Shown one piece after another: positions 54,905-64,000 of a stretch of DNA of 64,000 nt. Source of the DNA: Platycnemis pennipes (taxonomy: Eukaryota > Arthropoda > Insecta > Odonata > Platycnemididae). The notes beneath the pieces were generated by a model that was given only the letters and a program-made list of their open reading frames with translations, was not told the DNA's origin and did not search any database. The stretch spans positions 11,163,131 through 11,227,130 of the forward strand of contig OW121854.1 of assembly GCA_933228895.1 (NCBI GenBank). The letters run 5' to 3'. Every line of letters starts with the position of its first letter. The first letter of the stretch is position 1. Made by a program: the position numbers and the translations under genes.

Positions 54905-57345
54905 AAATGACCCCTTCCCCCTCAAAATGACCTCTTTATATGCCTAGGTCACCTATTCTACCTGATGGCGGCACGGGATTCTCTGGTATTTTTCCACGTA
55001 AATATCTTCTCTACACTCTACCATTCACGAATATGTAACTCTCATCTTGCAGAAATGACCCCTTTCCCCTCAAAATGACCTCTTTATATGCCCAGGTCAC
55101 CTATTCTACTTGATGGCGGCACGGGATTCTCTGGTATTTTTCCACGTAAATATCTTCTCTTCACTCTACCATTCACGAATATGTAACTCTCATCTTGCAG
55201 AAATGACCCCTTTCCCCTCAAAATGACCTCTTTATATGCCCAGGTCACCTATTCTACTTGATGGCGGCACGGGATTCTCTGGTATTTTTCCACGTAAATA
55301 TCTTCTCTTCACTCTACCATTCACGAATATGTAACTCTCATCTTGCAGAAATGACCCCTTCCCCCTCAAAATGACCTCTTTATATGCCCAGGTCACCTAT
55401 TCTACTTGATGGCGGCACGGGATTCTCTGGTATTTTTCCACGTAAATATCTTCTCTACACCCTACCATTCACGAATATGTAACTCTCATCTTGCAGAAAT
55501 GACCCCTTCCCCCTCAAAATGACCTCTTTATATGCCCAGGTCACCTATTCTACTTGATGGCGGCACGGGATTCTCTGGTATTTTTCCACGTAAATATCAT
55601 CTCTTCACTCTACCATTCACGAATATGTAACTCTCATCTTGCAGAAATGACCCCTTCCCCCTCAAAATGACCTCTTTATATGCCCAGGTCACCTATTCTA
55701 CTTGATGGCGGCACGGGATTCTCTGGTATTTTTCCACGTAAATATCTTCTCTACACTCTACCATTCACGAATATGTAACTCTCATCTTGCAGAAATGACC
55801 CCTTCCCCCTCAAAATGACCTCTTTATATGCCCAGGTCACCTATTCTACTTGATGGCGGCACGGGATTCTCTGGTATTTTTCCACGTAAATATCATCTCT
55901 TCACTCTACTATTCACGAATATGTAACTCTCATCTTGCAGAAATGACCCCTTCCCTCTCAAAATGACCTCTTTATATGCCCAGGTCACCTATTCTACTTG
56001 ATGGCGGCACGGGATTTTCTGGTATTTTTCCACGTAAATATCTTCTCTACACTCTACCATTCACGAATATGTAACTCTCATCTTGCAGAAATGACACCTT
56101 CCCCCTCAAAATGACCTCTTTATATGCCCAGGTCACCTATTCTACTTGATGGCGGCACGGGATTCTCTGGTATTTTTCCACGTAAATATCATCTCTTCAC
56201 TCTACTATTCACGAATATGTAACTCTCATCTTGCAGAAATGACCCCTTCCCTCTCAAAATGACCTCTTTATATGCCCAGGTCACCTATTCTACTTGATGG
56301 CGGCACGGGATTTTCTGGTATTTTTCCACGTAAATATCTTCTCTACACTCTACCATTCACGAATATGTAACTCTCATCTTGCAGAAATGACCCCTTCCCT
56401 CTCAAAATGACCTCTTTATATGCCCAGGTCACCTATTCTACTTGATGGCGGCACGGGATTCTCTGGTATTTTTCCACGTAAATATCATCTCTTCACTCTA
56501 CTATTCACGAATATGTAACTCTCATCTTGCAGAAATGACCCCTTCCCTCTCAAAATGACCTCTTTATATGCCTAGGTCACCTATTCTACTTGATGGCGGC
56601 ACGGGATTTTCTGGTATTTTTCCACGTAAATATCTTCTCTACACTCTACCATTCACGAATATGTAACTCTCATCTTGCAGAAATGACCCCTTCCCTCTCA
56701 AAATGACCTCTTTATATGCCTAGGTCACCTATTCTACTTGATGGCGGCACGGGATTTTCTGGTATTTTTCCACGTAAATATCTTCTCTACACTCTACCAT
56801 TCACGAATATGTATTTCTCATCTTGCAGAAATGACACCTTCCCCCTCAAAATGACCTCTTTATATGCCCAGGTCACCTATTCTACTTGATGGCGGCACGG
56901 GATTTTCGGGTATTTCTCCACGTAAATGTCTTCTCTACACTCTACTATTCACGAATATGTAACTCTCATCTTGCAGAAATGACCCCTTCCCCCTCAAAAT
57001 GACCTATTTATATGCCCAGGTCACCTATTCTACTTGATGGCCGCACGGGATTTTCGGGTATTTTTCTACGTAAATAGTTTCTCTTCACTCTACCATTCAC
57101 GAATATGTGACTCTTATCTTGCAGAAATGACCCCTTCCCCCTCAAAATGACCTCTTTATATGCCTAGGTCACCTATTCTACTTGATGGCGGCACGGGATT
57201 TTCCGGTATTTTCCCACGTCAACATCTTCTCCACAGTCTACCATTCACGAATATGTCTCTCTTATCCGGGAGAAACCACCCCTTCCCCCTCAAAAGACCC
57301 CATAATATGCCGATGACATCACTTTTCAAATCACCCGCTCCACAC
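54905..57345. repeat. 148-bp tandem satellite, about 16 copies
   Basis: Units start at 54905, 55053, 55201, 55349 and so on every 148 bases to 57125, followed by a diverged partial copy. The unit holds aaatgacc.cttccccctca, gatggcggcacgggatt and ctctcatcttgcag. Copies 5 to 12 alternate between tatcatctcttcactctact and tatcttctctacactctacc types, a 296-bp dimer. The edge copies are the most diverged, as expected for an array homogenised by unequal exchange. Confidence 0.97.
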
Positions 57346-57574
57346 ACAAAGAATGTCTAGAACATAATGAAGTTCCACTGACATCCACATTGTGCTGCCA
57401 CGTAGTGAGCAGCCGCGGTACTTCACCTTGGTGAATTCCTACGCATTCCCACCTCGCATATTTTTAACACGTTCTTTTCGGTAAGTACGGTCCTAATTTT
57501 TTTTTAACAATTTCATCGAATTCTCCCAACTTGAGCACCGGGTTTCCCTCCCAAAAATCGCGATTTTAGGGGTT

Positions 57575-57602
57575 TTTGGAGGGGGGGGGGGGGAGGGGGA
57601 GG
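57575..57602. repeat. Poly-G tract
   Basis: A run of 14 G, with more G blocks around it, just inside the right terminus of the satellite-bearing element. Confidence 0.85.
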
Positions 57603-57903
57603 GTGTGCCGCCAGGATCTAGAAAATTACCCTATTTACGTTACCTGCACATTAGAGATAAAAAATTGTCGCAATCCAAAACCGATATTTCACTAAACCTT
57701 TGTCAACCTTCGAATAAGCCAGAATAGCCCATTGCACTTAAATGACATTTATCACACAGCCTACAGTATTATCCCACTATCACAATAAATATAATGACAT
57801 TGAAAAGATGGTAATGGGCATTAAATTCTACAAAATTCAATCTACCATAACAACGATAACAACCTTCAACCCTCACCTTTCGTTCGCAAGAACAATAGCG
57901 CCA

Positions 57904-57929
57904 GTCCGCCTGCCTCGTAGCAGGCGGAC
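57904..57929. repeat. GC-rich hairpin
   Basis: gtccgcctgc and gcaggcggac are exact complements with a 6-base loop. Role unknown. Confidence 0.7.
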
Positions 57930-58084
57930 CCTGAAGCTCGCATTTTTCGGAGAAACGAACCACTCCCGTCGCCGTGAGCCGTTACGCGCGCGCCCCAAGG
58001 GAGCACCTATGGAACTACCAATGATGACGTTTCATACCCATATAAGGTGAAAGCCATGACGTCGTGTCCCGTGAATGGGGAAAT

Positions 58085-58275
58085 TCGGAGATACAGAATA
58101 ACCCCCCAGTACTCTGTCCGTTGGATGAGACATTAAGCCTTGGCACCGTTCGTTAAAGCCAGCCTAATGCTGGCGCTGTTTCTCTCCACCCTTCCTTCGT
58201 TTCCTGACATCTCCTTCCATTGCCCAACTATCCTCTGTTGGGCACGAATGGCCTCAATTTTCGGTTGCCTCACCC
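58085..58275 (+). mobile_element. tRNA-derived SINE body, diverged
   Basis: agtactctgtccgttggatg, then ttaagcctt, tttctctccacccttcctt and cctcacccaaata follow the same order as the SINE at 310-500. The tRNA-like head is not clear. Confidence 0.75.
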
Positions 58276-58639
58276 AAATAACTTCCAATGGCAGATGTTT
58301 AAATGGATTTTGATGATGATCTTTAAGGCATAAGAGAGTTTATTTAATTTTTTTCACATTGCTGCTCTACCAAAAAAATAGGCCGGACGAAGCTGTGAAG
58401 GTGAAATTTAAGGAGGCAATGTGCAGAAGCCCTTTACGGATATGATCGAACTAAACACTTCAATCCAAAAGGGATGTAACGTACTCCATGGATTAACGTG
58501 AAGTGGCATCACAAGGTTTATGGACAAGGGTACTAATATGGACATAGAAAAAAATAGTGCATGTTCCATTAGAATAGGGAGGTTAAAGTGTTTTCCACCT
58601 TCTATATGGTGTTTAATTTGATAACAGTTTCAAATCATC

Positions 58640-60215
58640 TGAGCAGCTTAACATCTGGTGAAAAATTTCCGGCATCTATATTAAGATCGGAATTCAACGC
58701 TGCAGTAAAGGACCTTCGGATGAATTAGGCTTCTGGTATTGATTACGTTCCTGCAGAACTAATTAAAAATGCAGGAGAGAAGACATTAACTAATCTTTAC
58801 AAAACCATCTGCGACATGTACTAAACAGGAGAAATTCCAAGGGACTTCAAGAAACACATCATAATTCCTATTCCCAAATAGAAGAGAGCGGAGAAATGGG
58901 AAATTTTTAGGACTATAAGCCTGACGACACACGTATCGAAGATATTGACCAGGGTCATCTACAGAAGAATAGAACGAAAAGCAGAGGAGTTCCTGGATGA
59001 AGATCAATTCGGATTCAGGAAAAGTAAGGGTACAAGGGAAGCAATGTTGGCCCTTAGACTGCTCATAGAGAAGAGAATGGAGAAGAACCTGCCGACGTTC
59101 ATTGCATTTGTGGATTTAGAGAAGGCCTTTGACAACGTGGATTGGGATTCAATGTTTGGAATTCTGAAGGGAATTGGAGTGTCCTACAGTGACCGAAGAA
59201 TTATCCACAGTCTGTATAAAAACCAAGTAGATGTGATTAAATCTGGTGAAAAATTTCCGGCATCTATATTAAGATCTGCTCTACCAAAGCTGTGAAGAAG
59301 CAAGAATAAGGAAAGGAGTGAGACAAGGCTGTGCACTGTCTCCCGTAATTTTTAATGTTTACATCGAGAGAGCCATAAATGAAGTCAAGGAGAAGTGTTC
59401 TGGAGTGACTATCCATGGAGAAAAAATTAGCATAGTGTGATTCGCTGATGACATAGCACTCATAGCAGAGACAGAGAGGGATCTGAACGAGATTATAGTA
59501 ACCATGGAAAGGACAATGGCCAGATATCAGCTGAAGATCAATAAGAAGAAGACCAAGATTTTGGTGTGCAGCAAGAAAGAACAGCCAAAGCCAATGTCAG
59601 ACTAGGAAAACAAAAACTTGAAGAGGTGAAAGAGTTCTGTTACCTAGGAAGCCGAGTAACCAACGATGGACGAAGCAAGAAGGAAATAGATAGTAGAATA
59701 GCCCAAGCAACGAGGGCATTCTATCAAAAGAAGAATCTACTTACAGCAGGAAATACAAGCGTATAAGTAAGGAAACAATTCATCAGAACATACATCTGGA
59801 GCATGTTTCTTTACGACAGTGAGGCATGTATGATGACAGCAGCGGAGAAGAAAAGGGTAGAAGCATTCGAAATGTGGTGCTACAGAAGAATGCTGAAAAT
59901 TAAATGGATCGACTGAGTAAGTAACGAAGAAGTACTAAGATGAGTAGGAGAAAAGAGAAGTCTGCTGACAACTCTAAAAAGAAGAAGGGACAACTTAATC
60001 GGCCATATCTTGAGACACGATGTCCTGATGAAGACTATCGCTGAGGGAAAAGTGAACGGGAAGATTGGAAAAGGCAGGCCTCATATGAGATACATGGAAT
60101 AAGTTGTGAAGGATATAAAAGATAATTATTACATCACAATGAAAAGGTTGGCCGATAGAAGAATCGAGTGGAAAACTGCATCAAACCAATCCTAGGATTG
60201 TTGACCAATGATGAT
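58640..60215 (+). mobile_element. RTE-like LINE, third copy, decayed
   Basis: Same family as 1-4610. The frame at 58945-59295 reads EEFLDEDQFGFRKSKGTREA, then NLPTFIAFVDLEKAFDNVDW and RRIIHSLYKNQ. After frameshifts come LSPVIF, a shifted ADD block near 59445 and EVKEFCYLGSRVTNDGRSKK (59614-59680). 59241-59276 repeats 58651-58688, a likely copying error. The palindromic insertion of copies A and B is absent here. Confidence 0.9.
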
Positions 60216-61790
60216 GATAAATTTCCAACATAAAATAGAATTTGAGTTATTTTAGGTTAAATATAATTTATTTTATTATGTTTAAAATTCTGCCCCTCTT
60301 CCCCCTGTCGTTTAATTTCCTCGGTCACCTTCCGCTAGTAGTTCTACCACACTTGAACAAAGAATTTTTCCTGTATCCTTAACACTATGCAACTTTCCAT
60401 CTCCTGTGTGCTTCGTGGGTTGCATATTCCCATTTGATTGAGCAATGGATTGAGCGCTGTTATCCAACAAAATAATATCCAACCCATCGCTTTATTAATC
60501 GTTCTGTGGCTTCATTTAAAAATCCTAGCTCCCAACACCACCTCCACAAGGCCCCCTACTATGGCGTGACAATGAGCTGCTTGATGTAACTTAGATACAA
60601 TCACTCCTCCATCTCGTATTTCGAATCGCTCTTTAGTGTCTCATTCATAGTTGAGACTTTACGCCGAAGTGGCCTTTAGATGGGCTAAAGGTACCTCTCC
60701 GCAATTCATGGACGGCACTTCTGACAAAATGATGCTAAAGAGTCACCTTACGGTAAAGGCTGGCTCCGAGCTCACTTTAGCCCCTTTAGTAAGAGCGATG
60801 TAAAGCAAAATAGCTGCAATGGGCATTGGCGGACTTGAAAATTTTGCGTAATGGGTAGAAATCGCGGAATGAATGGGATTTCTAGTAATGAATTACCCCC
60901 GACGAACAATAAGGGATATGGATAATTCAATGGAGCGTTATCGGGAGGATGGCTTCATTGGGAGATATCGGTTTCCAAAAGTTGTCGTCTGAGAAATATT
61001 GAAAATGTTTCCCGAAGACTTGGAACGAGTAAACAATAGGGCTTTGTTGGTACCACCGCTAATTCGAATACTTACTGCCTTACGATATTACGACAAAGGT
61101 ATGTGTACGAAAACGAAGTTCAATAACGGAATATACATATATAATTCGCACCCTCGAATGTTCGAGTGTTTACATTGCAACCGTTGTTTGTCATAATAGT
61201 AGCATATGACAATGTAGAATTCATATTACTTGATAGTCAAGTACCTTTGTTCCACGTTTTGTAATCATCATTTTTCAATTGTTGGCTGGAAATTTAATGT
61301 CAATGGCAATTAAAGTGTCTCCACTTTCTCCAAAATTGGATCCATAAATGGACCCCCTCCACCAGTGGCTCGATAGTGTTTTTCAGGAGAGCTATTGGCA
61401 TTCCTTGCGGAACGTTTAACGTTCTCCCACGTTTTGTTCAGATTTTTTCATGATCTAGATGTGCCACGTAAATTATTGAACTGTTCTTTGATTAACTTCT
61501 ACTCACGAAGTTTTTCTTTGGCGGAGGTAGTAGCATCGGTCTTTTGTTCTTCTCAAAATATTACGAATGCATTTGGGTTATCAAGTAATTATCTAACCAT
61601 ATCAGTTACTAATGAGTCCGATACTTTTAGGTTAGATCCAGCAGGTCCTCCTTTTCGTAAGTGGTCAGTTGTTTTTACTCTTACGATCCATTTTTAGATC
61701 AAAACCCAACAGTTACAGCAAATAATAAATCCTAACATGTGAAAAATTAAAATAACTTTCATGGTAACGAATAAAATAATAAAACTTTTA
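60216..61790. other. Intergenic stretch without recognised genes
   Basis: Several short frames, none recognised. The 100-codon frame at 61395-61697 shows no family match that I can see. Confidence 0.4.
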
Positions 61791-61799
61791 GTCAATTCC

Positions 61800-62811
61800 A
61801 CACTTTTTATATATCCGACCTAGGTTTCAACAAATTTTTTGTCATTCTCAAGGTAAATTTGTGTCTGAGTAACAGCCTTATATACACACCAGGTCGTTGG
61901 GGGGGGAGGAGGAAAAGGAAGCAGAAAGGAGGGGGATGAGTGGGGATTTGGTAAATGACGGTTAAAAAGGGAAGGGGGGGTTAGGTGAATAAGAAGGGGG
62001 GGGGGGGATGACCTTAGCTGAAAGAGAGTTGCATGGGTATGAATCAGCTAGGAAGGGGGATTTTAAGGAGGGGTGAGTGGGTAGGGAACATATAGTCATT
62101 ACATAATCGTTCTTTATCCGGGCTATTCGCAATAACAAATTGTTCCAAAAAGTTCAATTTCAGCCCTTTGTTACACATATGTAAAATCTTGGGTTTAAAA
62201 TCACTAAAATGGCCCATTTCACATAAATGTTTTGACAACCCAGATTTGTCGTCATGATTAATAAAACACTGTTTATGTTCCTTGATGCGAGTAGAAACCT
62301 TTCTACCAGTTTGGCCAATGTATATCTTGTCACAGTCTTAGCACTTTAGCACATACACACCACTCCTGTCCAATTCATCAGTTCGATCTTTTGAATTAAA
62401 CAAAAGTTTACCGATGGTCGTTGGATTGTAAACAGATAATCTCATAGTGTCTTTAGGAATTATCTTACATAGCTTGTATGTTATTTTATTAACAAACGGG
62501 AGCACGCGCCATCTCCTAGGTCTAGTAAAGATAGCAGAAAGATTTGTTAACGTATTGATAGCGGTCTTTTTCTGTGCTCTGTCAAGGAGTTTTAAAATTA
62601 AAGAATCGTCGAAACCATTTCGGTTAGCTAAAAGTTTGATAATGTCAAGCTCTTTATTAAAATTATCTTTTGTCATGGGGATGTTGAGCATTCTATTAAT
62701 CCACGATCTAAAATCTGAGATTTTGTGCGTGAAGTGATGACATGAGTCCATAGGAATAGTGACGGTTGTGGGTGGGGAGGGCGTTAAGGGAATACTGGTC
62801 AGGAAACCCAA
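61800..62811 (-). mobile_element. Penelope-like element, 5'-truncated, with GIY-YIG domain
   Basis: A minus-strand frame from 62811 to 62044 has a single TAA at about 62335. It reads SWINRMLNIPMTKDNFNKEL, then RVLPFVNKITYKLCKIIPKD, GVYVLKC, stop, DCDKIYIGQTGRKVSTRIKE, the GIY-YIG nuclease. The RT core is missing. The 3' region is C-rich on this strand and ends with a hammerhead-like motif. Its 5' end abuts a LINE at 62812. Confidence 0.9.
61812..61853 (-). ncRNA. Degenerate hammerhead-like motif
   Basis: The minus strand reads CCTTGAGAATG, helix ACAAA-AAA-TTTGT, T, GAAAC, CTAGGTC, GGAT. The CUGANGA box is damaged (CTTGAGAA). Same position relative to a Penelope 3' end as the others. Confidence 0.4.
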
Positions 62812-63840
62812 TTGCTAAGGTCAAGGACAGGATTCGTCGGAAGGAGGGAAGGCTCCTTCCCGAGACGACAGGCGCAGGTGAGAGTAGCCGATGGAGAATC
62901 GGATTGGTCCACAATAGGGAGGGGAGTTAGGCAGGGCTGTCCGTTATCGCCGGTCCTTTTCAACATATACTCGGAGGAAATGGTGAGAGAGGCTTGGAAT
63001 GAGCAGGAGGCTGGAGTAAAGGTCGGGGAAATTGATAAAACCGGTGAGGTTTAGGATGACCAAGTGCTAGTCAGCCAGTCAGCCCGTGGCTTGCAAAAAA
63101 TGCTGGATGCGTTGCATGGACAGTGCGAAAGATGCGGGATGAAGATAAACCAGAAGAAAACGAAAGTAATGCTATTTTCAAGAACAAAAAGGGCCAGTAT
63201 AAAGATAAAAGTAGGAGGTCAGAAGCTAGAGCATGTAGAGCAATTTAGCTATCTTGGTACATAGTGTGTTGGAAGAAAAAGGGTATTGCAGCATTGAAGT
63301 GAGAAGGAGAATTGCATTGGCAAAAGAAACTTTTACTCGTAGGCGTGAACTAATGACAGGGGCATTGAGTAGGGAAGTGAAGAAAAGACTAGTGAAAAGT
63401 TTAATATGGAGCGTTGCACTATATGTGGCGGAAACGTGGGATTTGCGAAAAGAAGATGAAAATAGACTTACGGCTTTTGAAATTTGGGTGTGGAGAAGGA
63501 TGGAGAAAGTAAAGGTGGGTCGAAAGGAGAACGAACGATGAAGTGCTGGAAGTAGTAGGAGAGGAAAAAAGTTCGGAGATGAAATTAGGAGAGGGCAGAA
63601 GGTGTAGGTGGAAAAGGTAATAAAAGGGGATGGTGTTTTCAAAGAAGTGATTGAGGGAAGAGAGCGTTGGGTAAGCGGGGAAGAGGGAGGAGAAGAACTG
63701 GTAGCTTGGATGGAATGGTGGGTGGCAGGAAGTATGAGGGGCTGAAGAGGGAGATCGTGTGAAATTTATGGGGTGGGTTAGAATTAAATGTCCATTTGAA
63801 CCTACCTTCGCCGCTAGAATACTACTACTAATAATTAAGA
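62812..63840 (+). mobile_element. Non-LTR retrotransposon, RT and C-terminal parts, decayed
   Basis: The frames read DWSTIGRGVRQGCPLSPVLF, then DDQVLVSQSARGLQKMLDAL (the first residues of the FADD box are lost), INQKKTKVMLFSRTKRASIK, HVEQFSYLGT and, after a stop, SIEVRRRIALAKETFTRRRE, VKSLIWSVALYVAETWDLRK. This is a different RT-LINE family from copies A and B. It ends near 63810-63840 in an act/aat-rich tail. Confidence 0.88.
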
Positions 63841-64000
63841 GTTAACTGTTGTACAATTGTAATGGATGTCAAAAATATCACGGTACTTGAGGTGCATGAG
63901 AAATTCGTAGAAGGGAAAGGATGTCCGTTAGCTTTAAAGGCAAATGCACTCTGGAATGCTAAATTGTATCTATAAAGGTAAGTAAATTTACTATAGGAAA
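63841..64000. other. End of window, nothing recognised
   Basis: No coding or repeat signal. Confidence 0.4.

Larger units (their letters stand above)
54216..57632. mobile_element. TIR-bounded element containing a satellite array
   Basis: The left end, ggtattattctagatcttgg followed by cggcac, and the right end, complemented ggtaattttctagatcctgg followed by cggcac, are inverted over about 27 bases. Inside, accgggtttccctc recurs near 54498 and 57537, and inverted near 54806. No transposase and no certain target duplication. It may be a non-autonomous transposon that carries an expanded tandem repeat. Confidence 0.65.

Noticed and set aside
54905..57345. CRISPR array
   Set aside because: Whole 148-bp units are repeated without unique spacers; it is a eukaryotic satellite.
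62447..62737. Plus-strand frame in the second Penelope element
   Set aside because: Antisense shadow of the minus-strand Penelope frame.

Overview
The window looks like nuclear DNA of an arthropod, most likely an insect. Its only recognisable host gene is split into 11 exons over about 35 kb. The rest is dense with transposable elements: RTE-like LINEs, other LINEs, Penelope-like elements, tRNA-derived SINEs, hAT, Tigger/pogo and piggyBac-type DNA elements, and a tandem satellite. I cannot name the species.

Host gene. A + strand nucleostemin-type GTPase (GNL3/NS1 family) runs from the ATG at 5256 to the TAA at 40674-40676. The exons are 5256-5274, 5391-5501, 5588-5888, 5976-6118, 6718-7026, 10569-10656, 19442-19622, 23517-23659, 30101-30380, 39750-39933 and 40549-40676. 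All junctions use GT/AG and keep phase, giving 628 residues. The G motifs come in the circularly permuted order G5-G4-G1-G2-G3 ([27 protein letters not shown]). A basic nucleolar-type N-terminus precedes them and a conserved acidic tail follows. A CACGTG E-box lies 7 bases before the start codon.

Layout. 1-4960: two head-to-tail, decayed RTE-like LINE copies that share a Penelope-derived palindrome; only the first carries a SINE with a 13-bp target duplication. 5256-7026: the first five exons. 7027-10568: intron 5, with a long foldback element and an element flanked by TAGTA. 10657-19441: intron 6, with a hAT-like element (8-bp duplication) split by a Tigger-like element that itself contains a perfect 22-bp-arm palindrome. 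19623-23516: intron 7, with a non-autonomous DNA element and Penelope/LINE ends. 23660-30100: intron 8, with an antisense Penelope-like element with 12-bp duplications, an antisense LINE and a TA-flanked element. 30381-39749: intron 9, with a piggyBac-type MITE, a Tigger with intact ends, a 134-bp tandem repeat and a second copy of the intron 7 element. 40680-54200: intergenic TE debris. 54216-57632: a TIR-bounded block holding a 148-bp satellite of about 16 copies. 57633-64000: further SINE, LINE and Penelope fragments.

Most unusual signals. Hammerhead-ribozyme-like motifs (CUGANGA, hairpin, GAAA, then GUC) recur at the ends of several Penelope-like fragments and inside the palindrome in both LINE copies. 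The satellite array sits between inverted termini and alternates two monomer types as a 296-bp dimer. Nested insertions give a readable order of events. I see no evidence of a wholly new protein-coding system. All TE reading frames seen are broken or partial.
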